DNA from: an uncultured Erysipelotrichaceae bacterium
Lineage (GTDB): Bacteria > Bacillota_I > Bacilli_A > Erysipelotrichales > Erysipelotrichaceae
Assembly: GCA_900315225.1 (NCBI GenBank)
Contig: OMYM01000045.1
Span: 16,040 to 80,039 of the forward strand
Length of the DNA stretch: 64,000 nucleotides
Direction of reading: 5' to 3'
In this document: piece after piece, positions 24,601 to 33,129 of the stretch
How positions within the stretch are numbered: position 1 is the stretch's first letter
How the letters are laid out: each line of letters starts with the position of its first letter
Position numbers and translations under genes: made by a program
The notes under the pieces: generated by a model
Seen by the model: the letters and a program-made list of their open reading frames with translations, nothing else
The model's database searches: none
Told to the model about the DNA's origin: nothing

Positions 24601-25892
24601 TTGAACGTTATTCCAGAAGCCAGATGCGCGACATCTGGACAGAAGAAGCAAAGTTTCAGGCGTGGCTTGAGGTAGAGATTCTAATTGACGAGGCTTGGGC
24701 AATGCTTGGCGAAATTCCTATGGAGGATGTAGAGAAAATCAAGGCGGACGCTAGGTTTTCAGTTGACAGGATTCTTGAGATCGAGCAAGAGACCAGGCAT
24801 GACGTTGTTGCGTTTACCAGATGCGTATCTGAGAGCCTTGGCGATGAAAAGAAATGGATTCATTATGGCGTGACAAGCACGGACATCGTGGATACCGCAA
24901 ATGGCTTGCGGTTTAAGAAAGCCAATGCTATTTTGCGCCAAGACATTCTTGCCTTCATGGAGATATTGAAGGAAAATGCGTTAAAGTACAAAGATACTGT
25001 CATGATGGGAAGGACACATGGCGTCCATGCGGAAATTACGACATTTGGCATGAAGTTTGCCTTATGGCATGAGGAAATGAAACGTAATCTGGAAAGGTTC
25101 GACATGGCTGCCGCCGATGTCGAAGCTGGCAAGATCTCTGGCGCTGTTGGAACATTCGCGAATATTCCTCCGTTTGTACAGGATTATGTCTGCGATAAGC
25201 TTGGCATTCATTCGGCTGCTATCTCCACCCAGGTCCTACAAAGAGACAGACACGCGCATTATTTCGCTGTCCTCGCCTTGATTGCTTCCACGATTGAGCA
25301 GATGGCAACGGAAGTTCGCCATCTACAGAGAACCGAGGTTCGTGAAGCGGAAGAGCGCTTCAACAAGGGGCAGAAGGGAAGTTCCGCCATGCCGCACAAA
25401 AGAAATCCAATTGGGTCCGAGAATATGTGCGGGTGCGCGCGCATCATGCATGGATATATGATGACTGCTTACGAAGATGTTCCGCTTTGGCATGAACGCG
25501 ATATTTCTCATTCCTCGGTCGAGAGAATCATTGCGCCAGATGCAACGGAATTGCTTGACTACATGCTTTATCGTTTTGGCAATATCCTAAAAAACCTCAC
25601 GGTCTTTCCAGAGAATATGAAAAAGAACATCTGGCTGACCAATGGCGTTATCTTTTCCCAAAGATTCATGTTGAAGTTGGTGGAAAAAGGATGGACTCGC
25701 GAAAAGGCATACGACACCGTGCAACCCCAGGCAATCAAGGCATGGGAGAACAATCTCAGTTTCCGCGCGCTCATGGAGTCTGTTCCAGAGGTTGTGGAAG
25801 CTTTGACAAATGAAGAAATCGAAGAATGCTTTGACACAAGCTATCATATTCGCCGCATTGACGAAATCTATCGTCGTGCAGGAATCCTTTGA
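24597..25892 (+). CDS. purB: Adenylosuccinate lyase
   Basis: PurB, 431 residues. It cleaves SAICAR and adenylosuccinate, giving fumarate, in purine synthesis and AMP formation. The fumarase/aspartase superfamily signature [15 protein letters not shown] is near residue 262. GRTHGVHAE (about 139) supplies an active-site histidine, and TSTDIVDTA matches the substrate-binding segment. The start overlaps the lipoprotein gene by ATGA, giving a mixed scpAB-lipoprotein-purB operon. purA lies convergently beyond cutC, so the two enzymes that convert IMP to AMP are close neighbours. A shared terminator ends this operon. Confidence 0.96.
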   Translation: MIERYSRSQMRDIWTEEAKFQAWLEVEILIDEAWAMLGEIPMEDVEKIKADARFSVDRILEIEQETRHDVVAFTRCVSESLGDEKKWIHYGVTSTDIVDTANGLRFKKANAILRQDILAFMEILKENALKYKDTVMMGRTHGVHAEITTFGMKFALWHEEMKRNLERFDMAAADVEAGKISGAVGTFANIPPFVQDYVCDKLGIHSAAISTQVLQRDRHAHYFAVLALIASTIEQMATEVRHLQRTEVREAEERFNKGQKGSSAMPHKRNPIGSENMCGCARIMHGYMMTAYEDVPLWHERDISHSSVERIIAPDATELLDYMLYRFGNILKNLTVFPENMKKNIWLTNGVIFSQRFMLKLVEKGWTREKAYDTVQPQAIKAWENNLSFRALMESVPEVVEALTNEEIEECFDTSYHIRRIDEIYRRAGIL

Positions 25893-25900
25893 TGCATAAT

Positions 25901-25932
25901 AAAAGATCCACTTGCATGGATCTTTTTTATTT
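25901..25932. terminator. Bidirectional terminator, purB / cutC
   Basis: AAAAGATCCA pairs with TGGATCTTTT around a 6-nt loop, with T-runs on both strands. It overlaps the cutC stop codon. Confidence 0.85.
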
Positions 25933-26688
25933 ATTTGCTTCCATTAACATGCTTGCGTCTTCGCGGGTGAAGACACGTTGGCGGGCATCGGAAAGTGCCA
26001 TGATAGCACGCCTGATGTTGGCACTGGAAACAGCGTAATAATCCGCTGCGTCATGCAGTGTGGCTTTGGCGCTCATGTGTATTTGCGAACACCATGTCTT
26101 TGTGACAATGTGGCGGATGTTTGCGCTTGTAACGCCTCCTCCCGGGAGAAAGGCAATCTGGTCACCATAAGTCTTCTGGAGACGGGAAATGGCAGGGATG
26201 CCTTGCTGCGCCGATTCAGCGCATCCTTTCAACAAGATCCTATCCACATGGCATTGTATCAGAGAAACTGTCGCTTCATCGCAATCTCTCGCCTGGTCAA
26301 ACGCCATGTGGAAAACTGCTTCTTTTCCATAGCCATGGCATATATCTACCATGGCTTTTGCGAATGGTTCATCGACAGTGTTTTCTTCCGTCAGACAGCC
26401 AAAGGCAATCCCGTTTGCGCCATTTTCCAATAACCATCTTGCGTCCGCAAGCATTGTTTCTTTTTCCCGTGGATTGTAGACAAATCCAGCAGGGCGCGGT
26501 CGAACCATGCATATGATGGGAAGTGAGGTGAGTTTACGCGCTGTTAACAAAGTCCCGGGGCTTGGCGTAAGTCCGCCAAGCTCCATGGAGTTATTTAGCT
26601 CAATGCGGTCGATTTCTTTGAAGGCAATAATGGTTTCAATGTCCCTGATGGAACCAGCGCATATTTCTAAGATTATGCCATTGATCAT
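25927..26688 (-). CDS. cutC: CutC-family protein
   Basis: A 253-residue TIM-barrel protein of the CutC family. Family blocks are clear: LEICAGSIRD at the N-terminus, RIELNNSMELGGLTPS (about 27-42), VRPRPAGFVY, GANGIAFGCL, and FLPGGGVTSANI near residue 188. CutC was first linked to copper homeostasis, but a direct role in copper handling is doubtful and the reaction is unknown. ATG 26688 overlaps the purA stop by four bases; the longer frame with an upstream start would run into purA. The pairing with purA is positional and unexplained. Confidence 0.9.
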   Translation of the reverse strand: MINGIILEICAGSIRDIETIIAFKEIDRIELNNSMELGGLTPSPGTLLTARKLTSLPIICMVRPRPAGFVYNPREKETMLADARWLLENGANGIAFGCLTEENTVDEPFAKAMVDICHGYGKEAVFHMAFDQARDCDEATVSLIQCHVDRILLKGCAESAQQGIPAISRLQKTYGDQIAFLPGGGVTSANIRHIVTKTWCSQIHMSAKATLHDAADYYAVSSANIRRAIMALSDARQRVFTREDASMLMEANK

Positions 26689-27965
26689 ATCAGATCGTGC
26701 AATACGATGTTTCCTTCGCGTTCTGGTGAAACAGAAACGAGCGAGATTGGTGTCTTGCAGTAATCCTCGATGAAACGGATATATTCTTGGCATGTGTCAG
26801 GCAAGTCTTCAAATTGGCGGATGCCAGAAATATCTTCGTGCCATCCTTGCATTATCTTGTATACGGGTATGGCTTTTGCGTATTTTTCCAAAGAAGCAGG
26901 GACAGACTCGATGACTTGTCCATCGATTTCGTAACCAGTCAACACGGGGATTTCATCGAAGCCAGATAATATGTCGATCTTTGTAAGAGCGATGTCCGTC
27001 AGGCCGTTGATGCGGCATGCTTGTTTCACAACTGGCAAATCAAGCCAGCCGCAACGTCGCGGCCTGCCTGTAGTTGCGCCATATTCGCCACCTTTTTCCC
27101 GCAATTTTTCGCCTATTTCATTGATTTGCTCTGTCACAAAAGGACCTGAGCCAACTCTAGTCGAGTAAGCCTTGACAACGCCTATGACACGCTTTAGATA
27201 TCGCGGGGAGATTCCAGCGCCTTCGCATACCCCTGCTATGGTTGGCGATGAAGAGGTAACGAACGGATATACGCCATAATTGATATCCAGCATGTTTGCC
27301 TGCGCTCCCTCGAACAAAACCGTCTTGTCTTCTTCCAAGGCATTGTTCACCAAGTCGACCGCATCGATGGTCATCGGTAGAAGTCTCTTTCTGACTTGGG
27401 CGAATTGTGCAAGCATCTCATCATAGACAAATGGTTCGCCTCCGTAGATCTTTACAATGATTTCGTTTTTCATGGCAAGGGTTGCCTTGAGCTTGGCGGA
27501 AAAAGAATTCCAGTCTTCAAGGTCGCATACGCGCAAGCCGATTCTTGTATATTTGTCGGAATAACACGGTCCGATGCCGTTCTTTGTCGTTCCGATCTTG
27601 TTGTTTGTGCGAGCTTCTTCCAGTTCGTCTAGCCTTACATGATATGGCATGAGAAGATGGGCGCGTCCGCTGACCTTGACATGGTCGCAAGGGCATCCTT
27701 GTGACTCCAGAGTGTCGATTTCCTTGAAAAGGACGAAGGGATTGACGACAACCCCGGGTCCGATGACACATAAGGCATCCTGATTGAGAATGCCGGATGG
27801 AAGAAGGTGCAGAATTGTCTTTTGACCATTGACAACCACCGTGTGCCCGGCGTTGTTTCCGCCTTGGAAGCGAACAACCATGTCGGTGCGCTTGCCAAGG
27901 AGGTCGACAACCTTGCCTTTGCCTTCATCGCCCCATTGGGCGCCTACCACTACATATCCAGCCAT
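26685..27965 (-). CDS. purA: Adenylosuccinate synthetase
   Basis: PurA, 426 residues, makes adenylosuccinate from IMP and aspartate using GTP, the first committed step to AMP. The GTP-binding loop GAQWGDEGKGKVVDLLG is at residues 8-24, with Asp13 as base. GNNAGHTVVV follows around residue 36, and TTGRPRRCGWLD near 300 is the family signature. The ATG at 27965 follows AAGGAG. An extended -10 (TGATATGAT on the minus strand, -10 box 28003-27998) lies about 30 bases upstream. It is coupled to cutC by a four-base overlap. Confidence 0.97.
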   Translation of the reverse strand: MAGYVVVGAQWGDEGKGKVVDLLGKRTDMVVRFQGGNNAGHTVVVNGQKTILHLLPSGILNQDALCVIGPGVVVNPFVLFKEIDTLESQGCPCDHVKVSGRAHLLMPYHVRLDELEEARTNNKIGTTKNGIGPCYSDKYTRIGLRVCDLEDWNSFSAKLKATLAMKNEIIVKIYGGEPFVYDEMLAQFAQVRKRLLPMTIDAVDLVNNALEEDKTVLFEGAQANMLDINYGVYPFVTSSSPTIAGVCEGAGISPRYLKRVIGVVKAYSTRVGSGPFVTEQINEIGEKLREKGGEYGATTGRPRRCGWLDLPVVKQACRINGLTDIALTKIDILSGFDEIPVLTGYEIDGQVIESVPASLEKYAKAIPVYKIMQGWHEDISGIRQFEDLPDTCQEYIRFIEDYCKTPISLVSVSPEREGNIVLHDLI

Positions 27966-28097
27966 AATGAATTTCTCCTTTGCTTAATAACTGCACTATC
28001 ATATCACATTGCTGAAGAGGGGCATATGAGAAGAAAAATCATTTTTACGCTTTTATGTGTGTTTGTTGTAGAATATAGAACGTGTGAGGTGAAAATA

Positions 28098-28940
28098 ATG
28101 AGTGAAAACAAAAACGCAAGCAATTGTAATCACGTATGCGAGGGATGCAAAGTCTCTGATTGTGCATCTAGGTCGGCGCAAAGCTTTCGCATTGAGCCGA
28201 GTCCTCGTAGCAGGATTGGAAAGATTATTGGAGTCGTGTCAGGCAAGGGAGGCGTTGGAAAATCTTTTGTTACGAGCATGTTGGCTGCAGAGATGGCAAG
28301 AAGAGGGTATCATGCGGCCGTGTTGGACGGAGATATTACCGGACCTAGCCAGGCGCGTTCATTTGGCATTCATGAGAAAGCGATGGGCGATGGCGAGTTG
28401 ATCCATCCGGCGCGCACAAAAAACAATATCCAGGTTCTGAGTACCAACATGTTGCTTGATGCCGAAGATCAGCCAGTGATCTGGCGCGGACCGGTTGTTG
28501 CAGGCTTGTTGAAGCAATTCTATCAAGAAGCTTTTTGGGATGATGTCGACTACATGTTTGTCGACCTTCCTCCAGGAACAGGAGATGTTCCCTTGACATT
28601 GTTCCAAAGCATTCCCTTGGACGGAATCATTATTGTGACTAGTCCGCAGGAATTGGTTTCCATGGTAGTCGCCAAGGCGATCAACATGGCGCGCATGATG
28701 GATATCAAGATCCTTGGCCTGATTGAAAACATGGCGTATGTCGTCTGCCCATGCTGTGGCGAAAGATTCAAGGTGTTTGGCGAGTCACATATCAACGAAA
28801 TCGCCGACAAGCATGGCTTGCCTGTGCTGGCGAGCATTCCCTTGGATCCACGCATTGCTCAATGCAGCGACAATGGCACAATAGAGGATTTGAAGATCGA
28901 AGCACTGGATCCAGCGGCGGATTTCATTGAGAAAATGTAG
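28098..28940 (+). CDS. mrp: Mrp/NBP35-family Fe-S carrier ATPase
   Basis: A 280-residue P-loop ATPase of the Mrp/ApbC family, implicated in carrying Fe-S clusters to apoproteins. It has an N-terminal cysteine motif (CNHVCEGCKVSDC, about 9-21), the deviant Walker A VVSGKGGVGKS (about 47-57), VDLPPGTGDVPLT, and the C-terminal cluster-binding CPCC (CxxC, about 217). ATG 28098 is preceded by GAGGTG; in-frame codons further upstream lie in the purA promoter region. A -10-like TAGAAT is at 28069-28074. The extra N-terminal cysteines resemble those of the Nbp35 branch. It is the only gene of its unit before the two-component system. Confidence 0.92.
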   Translation: MSENKNASNCNHVCEGCKVSDCASRSAQSFRIEPSPRSRIGKIIGVVSGKGGVGKSFVTSMLAAEMARRGYHAAVLDGDITGPSQARSFGIHEKAMGDGELIHPARTKNNIQVLSTNMLLDAEDQPVIWRGPVVAGLLKQFYQEAFWDDVDYMFVDLPPGTGDVPLTLFQSIPLDGIIIVTSPQELVSMVVAKAINMARMMDIKILGLIENMAYVVCPCCGERFKVFGESHINEIADKHGLPVLASIPLDPRIAQCSDNGTIEDLKIEALDPAADFIEKM

Positions 28941-28997
28941 GTGTTCACACATCCTTCACCTTGACGATGTAGCATAATTACGCAAAAGGAGAACGAT

Positions 28998-29675
28998 ATG
29001 ACGAAGATACTGATTGTAGACGATGAACAGAAGATCCGTGAGATGATCCGCAAATACGCCAAGCACGAAGGCTTTGAGACAGACGAGGCATCCGATGGGA
29101 TGGTGGCAGTGGAAAAGTGCGAGACATCGCGGTATGACCTTGTCATCATGGATGTCATGATGCCGAACCTCGATGGTTTTTCCGCTGTCAAGCAGATCAA
29201 GAAGACGCAGCCAGGCCTTCCTTTCATCATGTTGAGCGCGCTAGGGGAGGAATACGACCGTGTGCATGGCTTTGACGTGGGGGTGGATGACTATGTCGTC
29301 AAGCCTTTTTCGCCAAAGGAACTGATGATGCGTATCCATGCGATCCTAAAGCGTGTAAATTCCTCGGGAATCGTTGGCGAAACTTTGACGGCAGAGGGGC
29401 TTGTGATCGACTATACCGCAAGGACAGTTTCCATTGACGGCAAACGCATACAGCTGTCGCCGAAGGAATATGAGCTTCTGGTCTATCTTGCCCGCAACGC
29501 TGGTATCGCGTTGACGCGCGAGCAATTGTTGCAAAACGTCTGGGGATATGATTTCTTTGGGGACGACAGGACATTGGATACACATATCAAACTTCTGCGC
29601 AAGAACCTTGGCGAGTATGCCAAATACATTGTTACATTGAGAGGGGTAGGATATCGCTTTGAAAAGACAAATTAG
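28998..29675 (+). CDS. OmpR-family response regulator
   Basis: A 225-residue response regulator, clearly paralogous to the one at 13911. The receiver domain opens MTKILIVDDEQKIREM and has the phospho-acceptor in VIMDVMMPNLDG (about Asp52) and the lysine in VVKPFSPKE. A winged-helix DNA-binding domain occupies about 130-225 and ends VTLRGVGYRFE. AAAGGAG lies upstream of the ATG. It overlaps the kinase gene that follows by 17 bases, so the two are certainly a pair. It lies 57 bases after mrp with no clear terminator between them. Target genes are not evident. Confidence 0.95.
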   Translation: MTKILIVDDEQKIREMIRKYAKHEGFETDEASDGMVAVEKCETSRYDLVIMDVMMPNLDGFSAVKQIKKTQPGLPFIMLSALGEEYDRVHGFDVGVDDYVVKPFSPKELMMRIHAILKRVNSSGIVGETLTAEGLVIDYTARTVSIDGKRIQLSPKEYELLVYLARNAGIALTREQLLQNVWGYDFFGDDRTLDTHIKLLRKNLGEYAKYIVTLRGVGYRFEKTN

Positions 29676-31083
29676 CCTGAAGTGGAAGATTGCGCGCTAC
29701 CTGGCTTTTTTCGGGGCGCTTGTCATCGTTCTTCTATTTGTCTTCCAAGTGATCTTGCTAGAGCCGATGTATGAGCGCTACAAGCTCAACATGATCCATG
29801 TGGTGTCGGACAATGTCGTGAATGCCCTGGACAACGATGACCTTGATGAGGTCATCTATCAGAACCAGGCACAGAACGATACTTGCATACGTGTGTTTCA
29901 AAGCGGCGATGCGTATGATGCCAATCTTGGCAAGCCACGGCAAGGCTGCCGCTTGTACCGAATGTCGCCGTTTCAGATGGGTGACTTGATAGCTTCTGCG
30001 TTGAGTAGGGATGACGGCACTGTTTTGGCGGTTGATGAATCGGAATCGTTTTCCGGTGTTTCGGATGAAGAGTATAAAAGCTTGATCTTGACCCGTATCG
30101 TCGATGGGGAAGATGGAAAGATCGTTGTCATGGTGCAAACTGGCATCAGCGCGGTAAACCCTGCAACGCAAACCATCAAGGCGCAATTGATTTATATTGG
30201 CGTAATCTTGTTGTTAATGATTGTCATACTGACGGTTGTGATATACAGGGAGATTGCCAATCCATTGGTCTTGATCAATCATGCGGCGAAAAGCCTGCCG
30301 GATGGGGAATACCAGAACAACCAAAAAACCAATCGGTATCTTGAAGCACAGGAATTGAATGCTACGCTGGTGAAAGCCGCAGCAGACATCAAAAAGGCAG
30401 ATCGCGCCAAGCGCGATTTGATTGCCAATGTATCCCATGACTTAAGGACACCATTGACAATGATCGGTGGCTATGGGGAAATGATGATTGACCTTCCTGA
30501 GGAAAAGACAGATGAGAACATCCAGGTGATTATCGATGAAGCGAAGAGGCTGGGCAATCTTGTCAACGATCTGTTGGATCTTTCGAAGATGCAGGAAGAC
30601 AAGATCGAGATGCATAAGGAAGTGTTCGATCTTGCGCTTTTGGTAAAGACACAATTGCAGAAATACGAAGTCTACAAGGTGAAAGAAGGCTTTGAGATTG
30701 AAAGCCATTTGGTGGACGAGGCGATGATTTTTGGCGATTCTATCCGTATCGGGCAGGTTTTCAACAATTTCATGACAAATGCGATCAACTATTCAGGAAA
30801 TAGCAGGTCCATTATTGTCAGCCAGGAAATCGTTGAGGGCAATGTCATTACCAAGGTCAGGGATTTTGGCGAAGGAATTGCGGAAGATGCCTTGAACGAT
30901 GTCTGGGATAGATACTTTAAGGTCGATAAAGAGCATGTCCGTGTCTCTTCTGGCAGCGGAATTGGCTTGGCAATCGCAAAGGAAATCCTCGACCTGCATG
31001 GAGCGAAGTATGGTGTTGAAAGCAAGCTGTCCGAAGGAAGCACATTCTGGTTTAGCTTGCCGCTTCACTCAAAAGCAGAATAG
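29659..31083 (+). CDS. Sensor histidine kinase
   Basis: A 474-residue sensor kinase. Two membrane segments (about 10-33 and 175-196) flank an extracytoplasmic domain with Cys76 and Cys97. The cytoplasmic part has the H-box LIANVSHDLRTPLTMI, an N-box and G boxes RDFGEGI and GSGIGLAIAKE. The start is TTG at 29659, inside the regulator gene, with GAGGGG upstream; no better codon exists. The cysteine spacing (21) is identical to the kinase at 14563, suggesting a shared sensor fold. The last 32 bases overlap the 3' end of the convergent A24 peptidase-like gene. Confidence 0.93.
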   Translation: MKRQISLKWKIARYLAFFGALVIVLLFVFQVILLEPMYERYKLNMIHVVSDNVVNALDNDDLDEVIYQNQAQNDTCIRVFQSGDAYDANLGKPRQGCRLYRMSPFQMGDLIASALSRDDGTVLAVDESESFSGVSDEEYKSLILTRIVDGEDGKIVVMVQTGISAVNPATQTIKAQLIYIGVILLLMIVILTVVIYREIANPLVLINHAAKSLPDGEYQNNQKTNRYLEAQELNATLVKAAADIKKADRAKRDLIANVSHDLRTPLTMIGGYGEMMIDLPEEKTDENIQVIIDEAKRLGNLVNDLLDLSKMQEDKIEMHKEVFDLALLVKTQLQKYEVYKVKEGFEIESHLVDEAMIFGDSIRIGQVFNNFMTNAINYSGNSRSIIVSQEIVEGNVITKVRDFGEGIAEDALNDVWDRYFKVDKEHVRVSSGSGIGLAIAKEILDLHGAKYGVESKLSEGSTFWFSLPLHSKAE

Positions 31084-31564
31084 TTGAAAAGCCAATGCAT
31101 AGATAAGGAATAAAGGGAATCCTCCTTGAGGGTTCCTTTGTTGCGTTGACCAGCAGGCAAAGGGACGAAGCAATGATCAATACATACGCGCAACCCATGC
31201 CTAGATACAGAGTGAAAAGGAAAATCAGAATGACATCGGCGCCACCGATCTTGGATAGAAGCGAAAAAATAAAGAAAGGCAGGGTGAAGATGCAGGCAAG
31301 CATTAGGTTTTCATTGCCTTTTCGAGCGATGAAGAGGGCTGCCAACACAAGCTCGGATAGATAAGGGACTTCCATGGTTCTCGCATCACTGATTGCCATG
31401 AAAACAAGGATGGGAATGAAAACCGCTTGATCGCTGGTTGTGCAGGCAAGCGCAATGGGAATCGAGGCAAGCAGGCATTTCCTGTCAAATGATAGCGAAA
31501 AAGCAGGATAGTGAAGTCCAAGGCATAGCAAGACATAAATGTACAAATACTTTAGGATAAACAT
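31052..31564 (-). CDS. A24-type prepilin peptidase-like membrane protein
   Basis: A 170-residue polytopic membrane protein resembling the peptidase half of type IV prepilin peptidases. The two catalytic aspartate motifs are recognisable: AISDARTMEVP (equivalent to D-x-I/VP) and SKIGGADVIL (equivalent to GxGD, here GGAD). The N-terminal cysteine/methyltransferase domain of full PilD is absent, as in short archaeal and Bacillota forms. ATG 31564 is chosen because GGAGGTG lies three bases upstream. No pilin, pilin-like or assembly gene occurs in this window, so its substrate must be encoded elsewhere if it is active. It overlaps the kinase gene tail to tail by 32 bases. Confidence 0.7.
   Translation of the reverse strand: MFILKYLYIYVLLCLGLHYPAFSLSFDRKCLLASIPIALACTTSDQAVFIPILVFMAISDARTMEVPYLSELVLAALFIARKGNENLMLACIFTLPFFIFSLLSKIGGADVILIFLFTLYLGMGCAYVLIIASSLCLLVNATKEPSRRIPFIPYLCIGFSTILLLSEAAS
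31110..31141 (+). terminator. Possible terminator of the mrp/two-component unit
   Basis: AAAGGGAATCC and GGGTTCCTTT can form an imperfect stem around CTTGA, followed by GTTG. It lies inside the convergent A24-like coding sequence and may be accidental. Confidence 0.35.
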
Positions 31565-31609
31565 AGACACCTCCATTTTCTTTGTTGCCTTGCGACTGGA
31601 AAAACCCAT

Positions 31610-31646
31610 AAAAAAACCCCCTGTTCTATTTGAAAAACAGGGGTTT
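31610..31646 (-). terminator. DEAD-box helicase gene terminator
   Basis: Read on the minus strand, AAACCCCTGTT pairs with AACAGGGGGTTT (one bulged base), followed by a run of T. The first arm encodes the last residues of the helicase. Confidence 0.85.
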
Positions 31647-32729
31647 GCATGTGCAATTGAGAAGCTTGTTAATGGTGGCAATCTTGTCTTTTTGGCTGTT
31701 TTTTAACAAGATGACGGCGGTCCCCGAAGTACCTGCGCGCGATGTCCTGCCAATGCGATGGATAAGGTCTTCGTCATTGTCGGGGTAATCCAGGCATATG
31801 ACAAGCTTCAGGGTGCGAATGTCTATTCCTCTGGAGGCGACATCGGTGGCGACTAGAACTGGGAGGTTGCCTGCCTTGAAACGCGCCATTGCTTGTTTGC
31901 GCTCTGCGTAATCCATGTCACTGTGGATGGCGATGGCGCGTATTCCTCGTTTCTGAAGAAATGCAGCTGCGTGATCGCATCCTGCGCGTGTGTTGGCAAA
32001 GACAAGTGCCGAATGCTTGTATCGCGAAAGGGTCTTGGCCAAAAGAACTAGTTTGTCATTGCCTGTTGCGACAAGCACATTTGTTCGTTGGCGCAATTGG
32101 TTGTCTTCGCCGACCTTGAATTGCCTTGGTTCATTAAGCAATTTGGTCGCAATGTCCTGGATGTCTTCCCCATATGTCGCAGAGAACAGGACGGTCTGGT
32201 GCAGGGGAAGCGCATCGGCGATTTTTTCCACGTCTTCGCGAAAGCCCATTTTTAGCATTACGTCAGCCTCGTCAAGGACAAAAAAGGTGCAATCCCGCGG
32301 CTTGAAAGTATGGCGCCTCAGGTGGTCTAGCAAACGCGATGGTGTTGCGACGACAATATCGGCGCCACTGGAAAAAGCCTTGATCTGCCGTTGGATATCA
32401 GTTCCTCCACATAGCACGGCGGTTCGAAAGCCTTCCCTGTTTGACAACAGGTTGCGCGCGCATGAAGCAGTTTGCAGGCAAAGTTCCCTGGTCGGGCATA
32501 GGATCAAGGCAACGGGAAAGTGTTTTCTTGACTGCTGTAAGGAAAGCCGTTCAATGAGGGGAATCATATAGGCATATGTCTTTCCTGCGCCAGTGGGCGC
32601 TTGGATCAGTGCATCGTTTCCTTCCATGATGGCAGGAATGCATGTTTTTTGTACTTCTGAAAGGGAAGATACTTTGTTTTCATGCAGAGACTCTTGTGTC
32701 TTCTGCGATAATGTCTCGAATATATTCAT
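31626..32729 (-). CDS. DEAD-box RNA helicase
   Basis: A 367-residue DEAD-box ATP-dependent RNA helicase with little beyond the two RecA-like core domains. The motifs in order are Q (SEVQKTCIPA), I (APTGAGKT), Ia (PTRELCLQ), II (DEAD), III (SAT), V (ATDVASRGID) and VI (HRIGRTSRAG). It is of the CshA/CshB size class without a long C-terminal tail. ATG 32729 is taken as the start because the upstream in-frame TTG (32768) is better explained as part of a -35 box. There is no Shine-Dalgarno. It likely works in ribosome assembly or mRNA turnover. Confidence 0.93.
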   Translation of the reverse strand: MNIFETLSQKTQESLHENKVSSLSEVQKTCIPAIMEGNDALIQAPTGAGKTYAYMIPLIERLSLQQSRKHFPVALILCPTRELCLQTASCARNLLSNREGFRTAVLCGGTDIQRQIKAFSSGADIVVATPSRLLDHLRRHTFKPRDCTFFVLDEADVMLKMGFREDVEKIADALPLHQTVLFSATYGEDIQDIATKLLNEPRQFKVGEDNQLRQRTNVLVATGNDKLVLLAKTLSRYKHSALVFANTRAGCDHAAAFLQKRGIRAIAIHSDMDYAERKQAMARFKAGNLPVLVATDVASRGIDIRTLKLVICLDYPDNDEDLIHRIGRTSRAGTSGTAVILLKNSQKDKIATINKLLNCTCKPLFFK

Positions 32730-32739
32730 GGCACGAGTG

Positions 32740-32768
32740 AAAATACCATTGACAAAGAGTTTAGTCAA
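32740..32768 (-). promoter_or_regulatory. Helicase gene promoter, leaderless
   Basis: On the minus strand TTGACT (32768-32763) is followed after 17 bp by TATTTT (32745-32740); the ATG at 32729 is ten bases further on. Confidence 0.65.
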
Positions 32769-32793
32769 GCGGAAAGAGCGAAAAGAAATTATA

Positions 32794-32802
32794 TGCTAGA
32801 AT
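32794..32802 (+). promoter_or_regulatory. Extended -10 promoter of the TSCPD gene
   Basis: TGCTAGAAT, an extended -10 (TAGAAT 32797-32802), lies 23 bp before ATG 32826. Confidence 0.55.
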
Positions 32803-32825
32803 TATGGGCGAGGAGAGTGATAGAA

Positions 32826-33080
32826 ATGAGTCAGATATATACGTACAAGCCAAAGGGAGTTTGTTCAAGTAACATTGAAGTTGAAATCGAAGGGGATGTC
32901 ATCGTCAGCCTCAAGGTCACTGGCGGCTGCAATGGCAACCTGAAAGGAATTTCCAGCCTGGTCAGGGGAAGAAAGGTTCAAGAGGTCATTGATGCGCTGG
33001 AAGGAACGACTTGCGGCTTCAAGCCAACGTCTTGTCCAGACCAGATTGCCAAGGCGCTAAAGGCGTGCAGGGCTTCCTGA
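32826..33080 (+). CDS. TSCPD domain protein (TIGR03905-type)
   Basis: A short protein of 84 residues made only of a TSCPD domain, named for the TSCPDQIAKAL motif near its end (here about residues 69-79). This domain otherwise occurs at the C-terminus of some adenosylcobalamin-dependent ribonucleotide reductases and in stand-alone proteins such as this one. VTGGCNGNLKGISSLVRGR is the other conserved stretch. Three conserved cysteines suggest metal or cluster binding, but no function has been established that I know of. GAGGAGAG precedes the ATG. It is transcribed away from the helicase gene. Confidence 0.85.
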   Translation: MSQIYTYKPKGVCSSNIEVEIEGDVIVSLKVTGGCNGNLKGISSLVRGRKVQEVIDALEGTTCGFKPTSCPDQIAKALKACRAS

Positions 33081-33110
33081 CATGTCTTTTTTTCTATCTT
33101 ATGATAGAAT
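33077..33110 (+). promoter_or_regulatory. Promoter with palindrome over the -10, before the lspA operon
   Basis: CTGACA (33077-33082), 17-bp spacer, TATGAT (33100-33105). A 7-bp inverted repeat TTCTATC/GATAGAA (33092-33098 and 33103-33109) straddles the -10 and could be an operator. Confidence 0.6.
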
Positions 33111-33129
33111 GCTAGCGTGAGGTTTGGAA

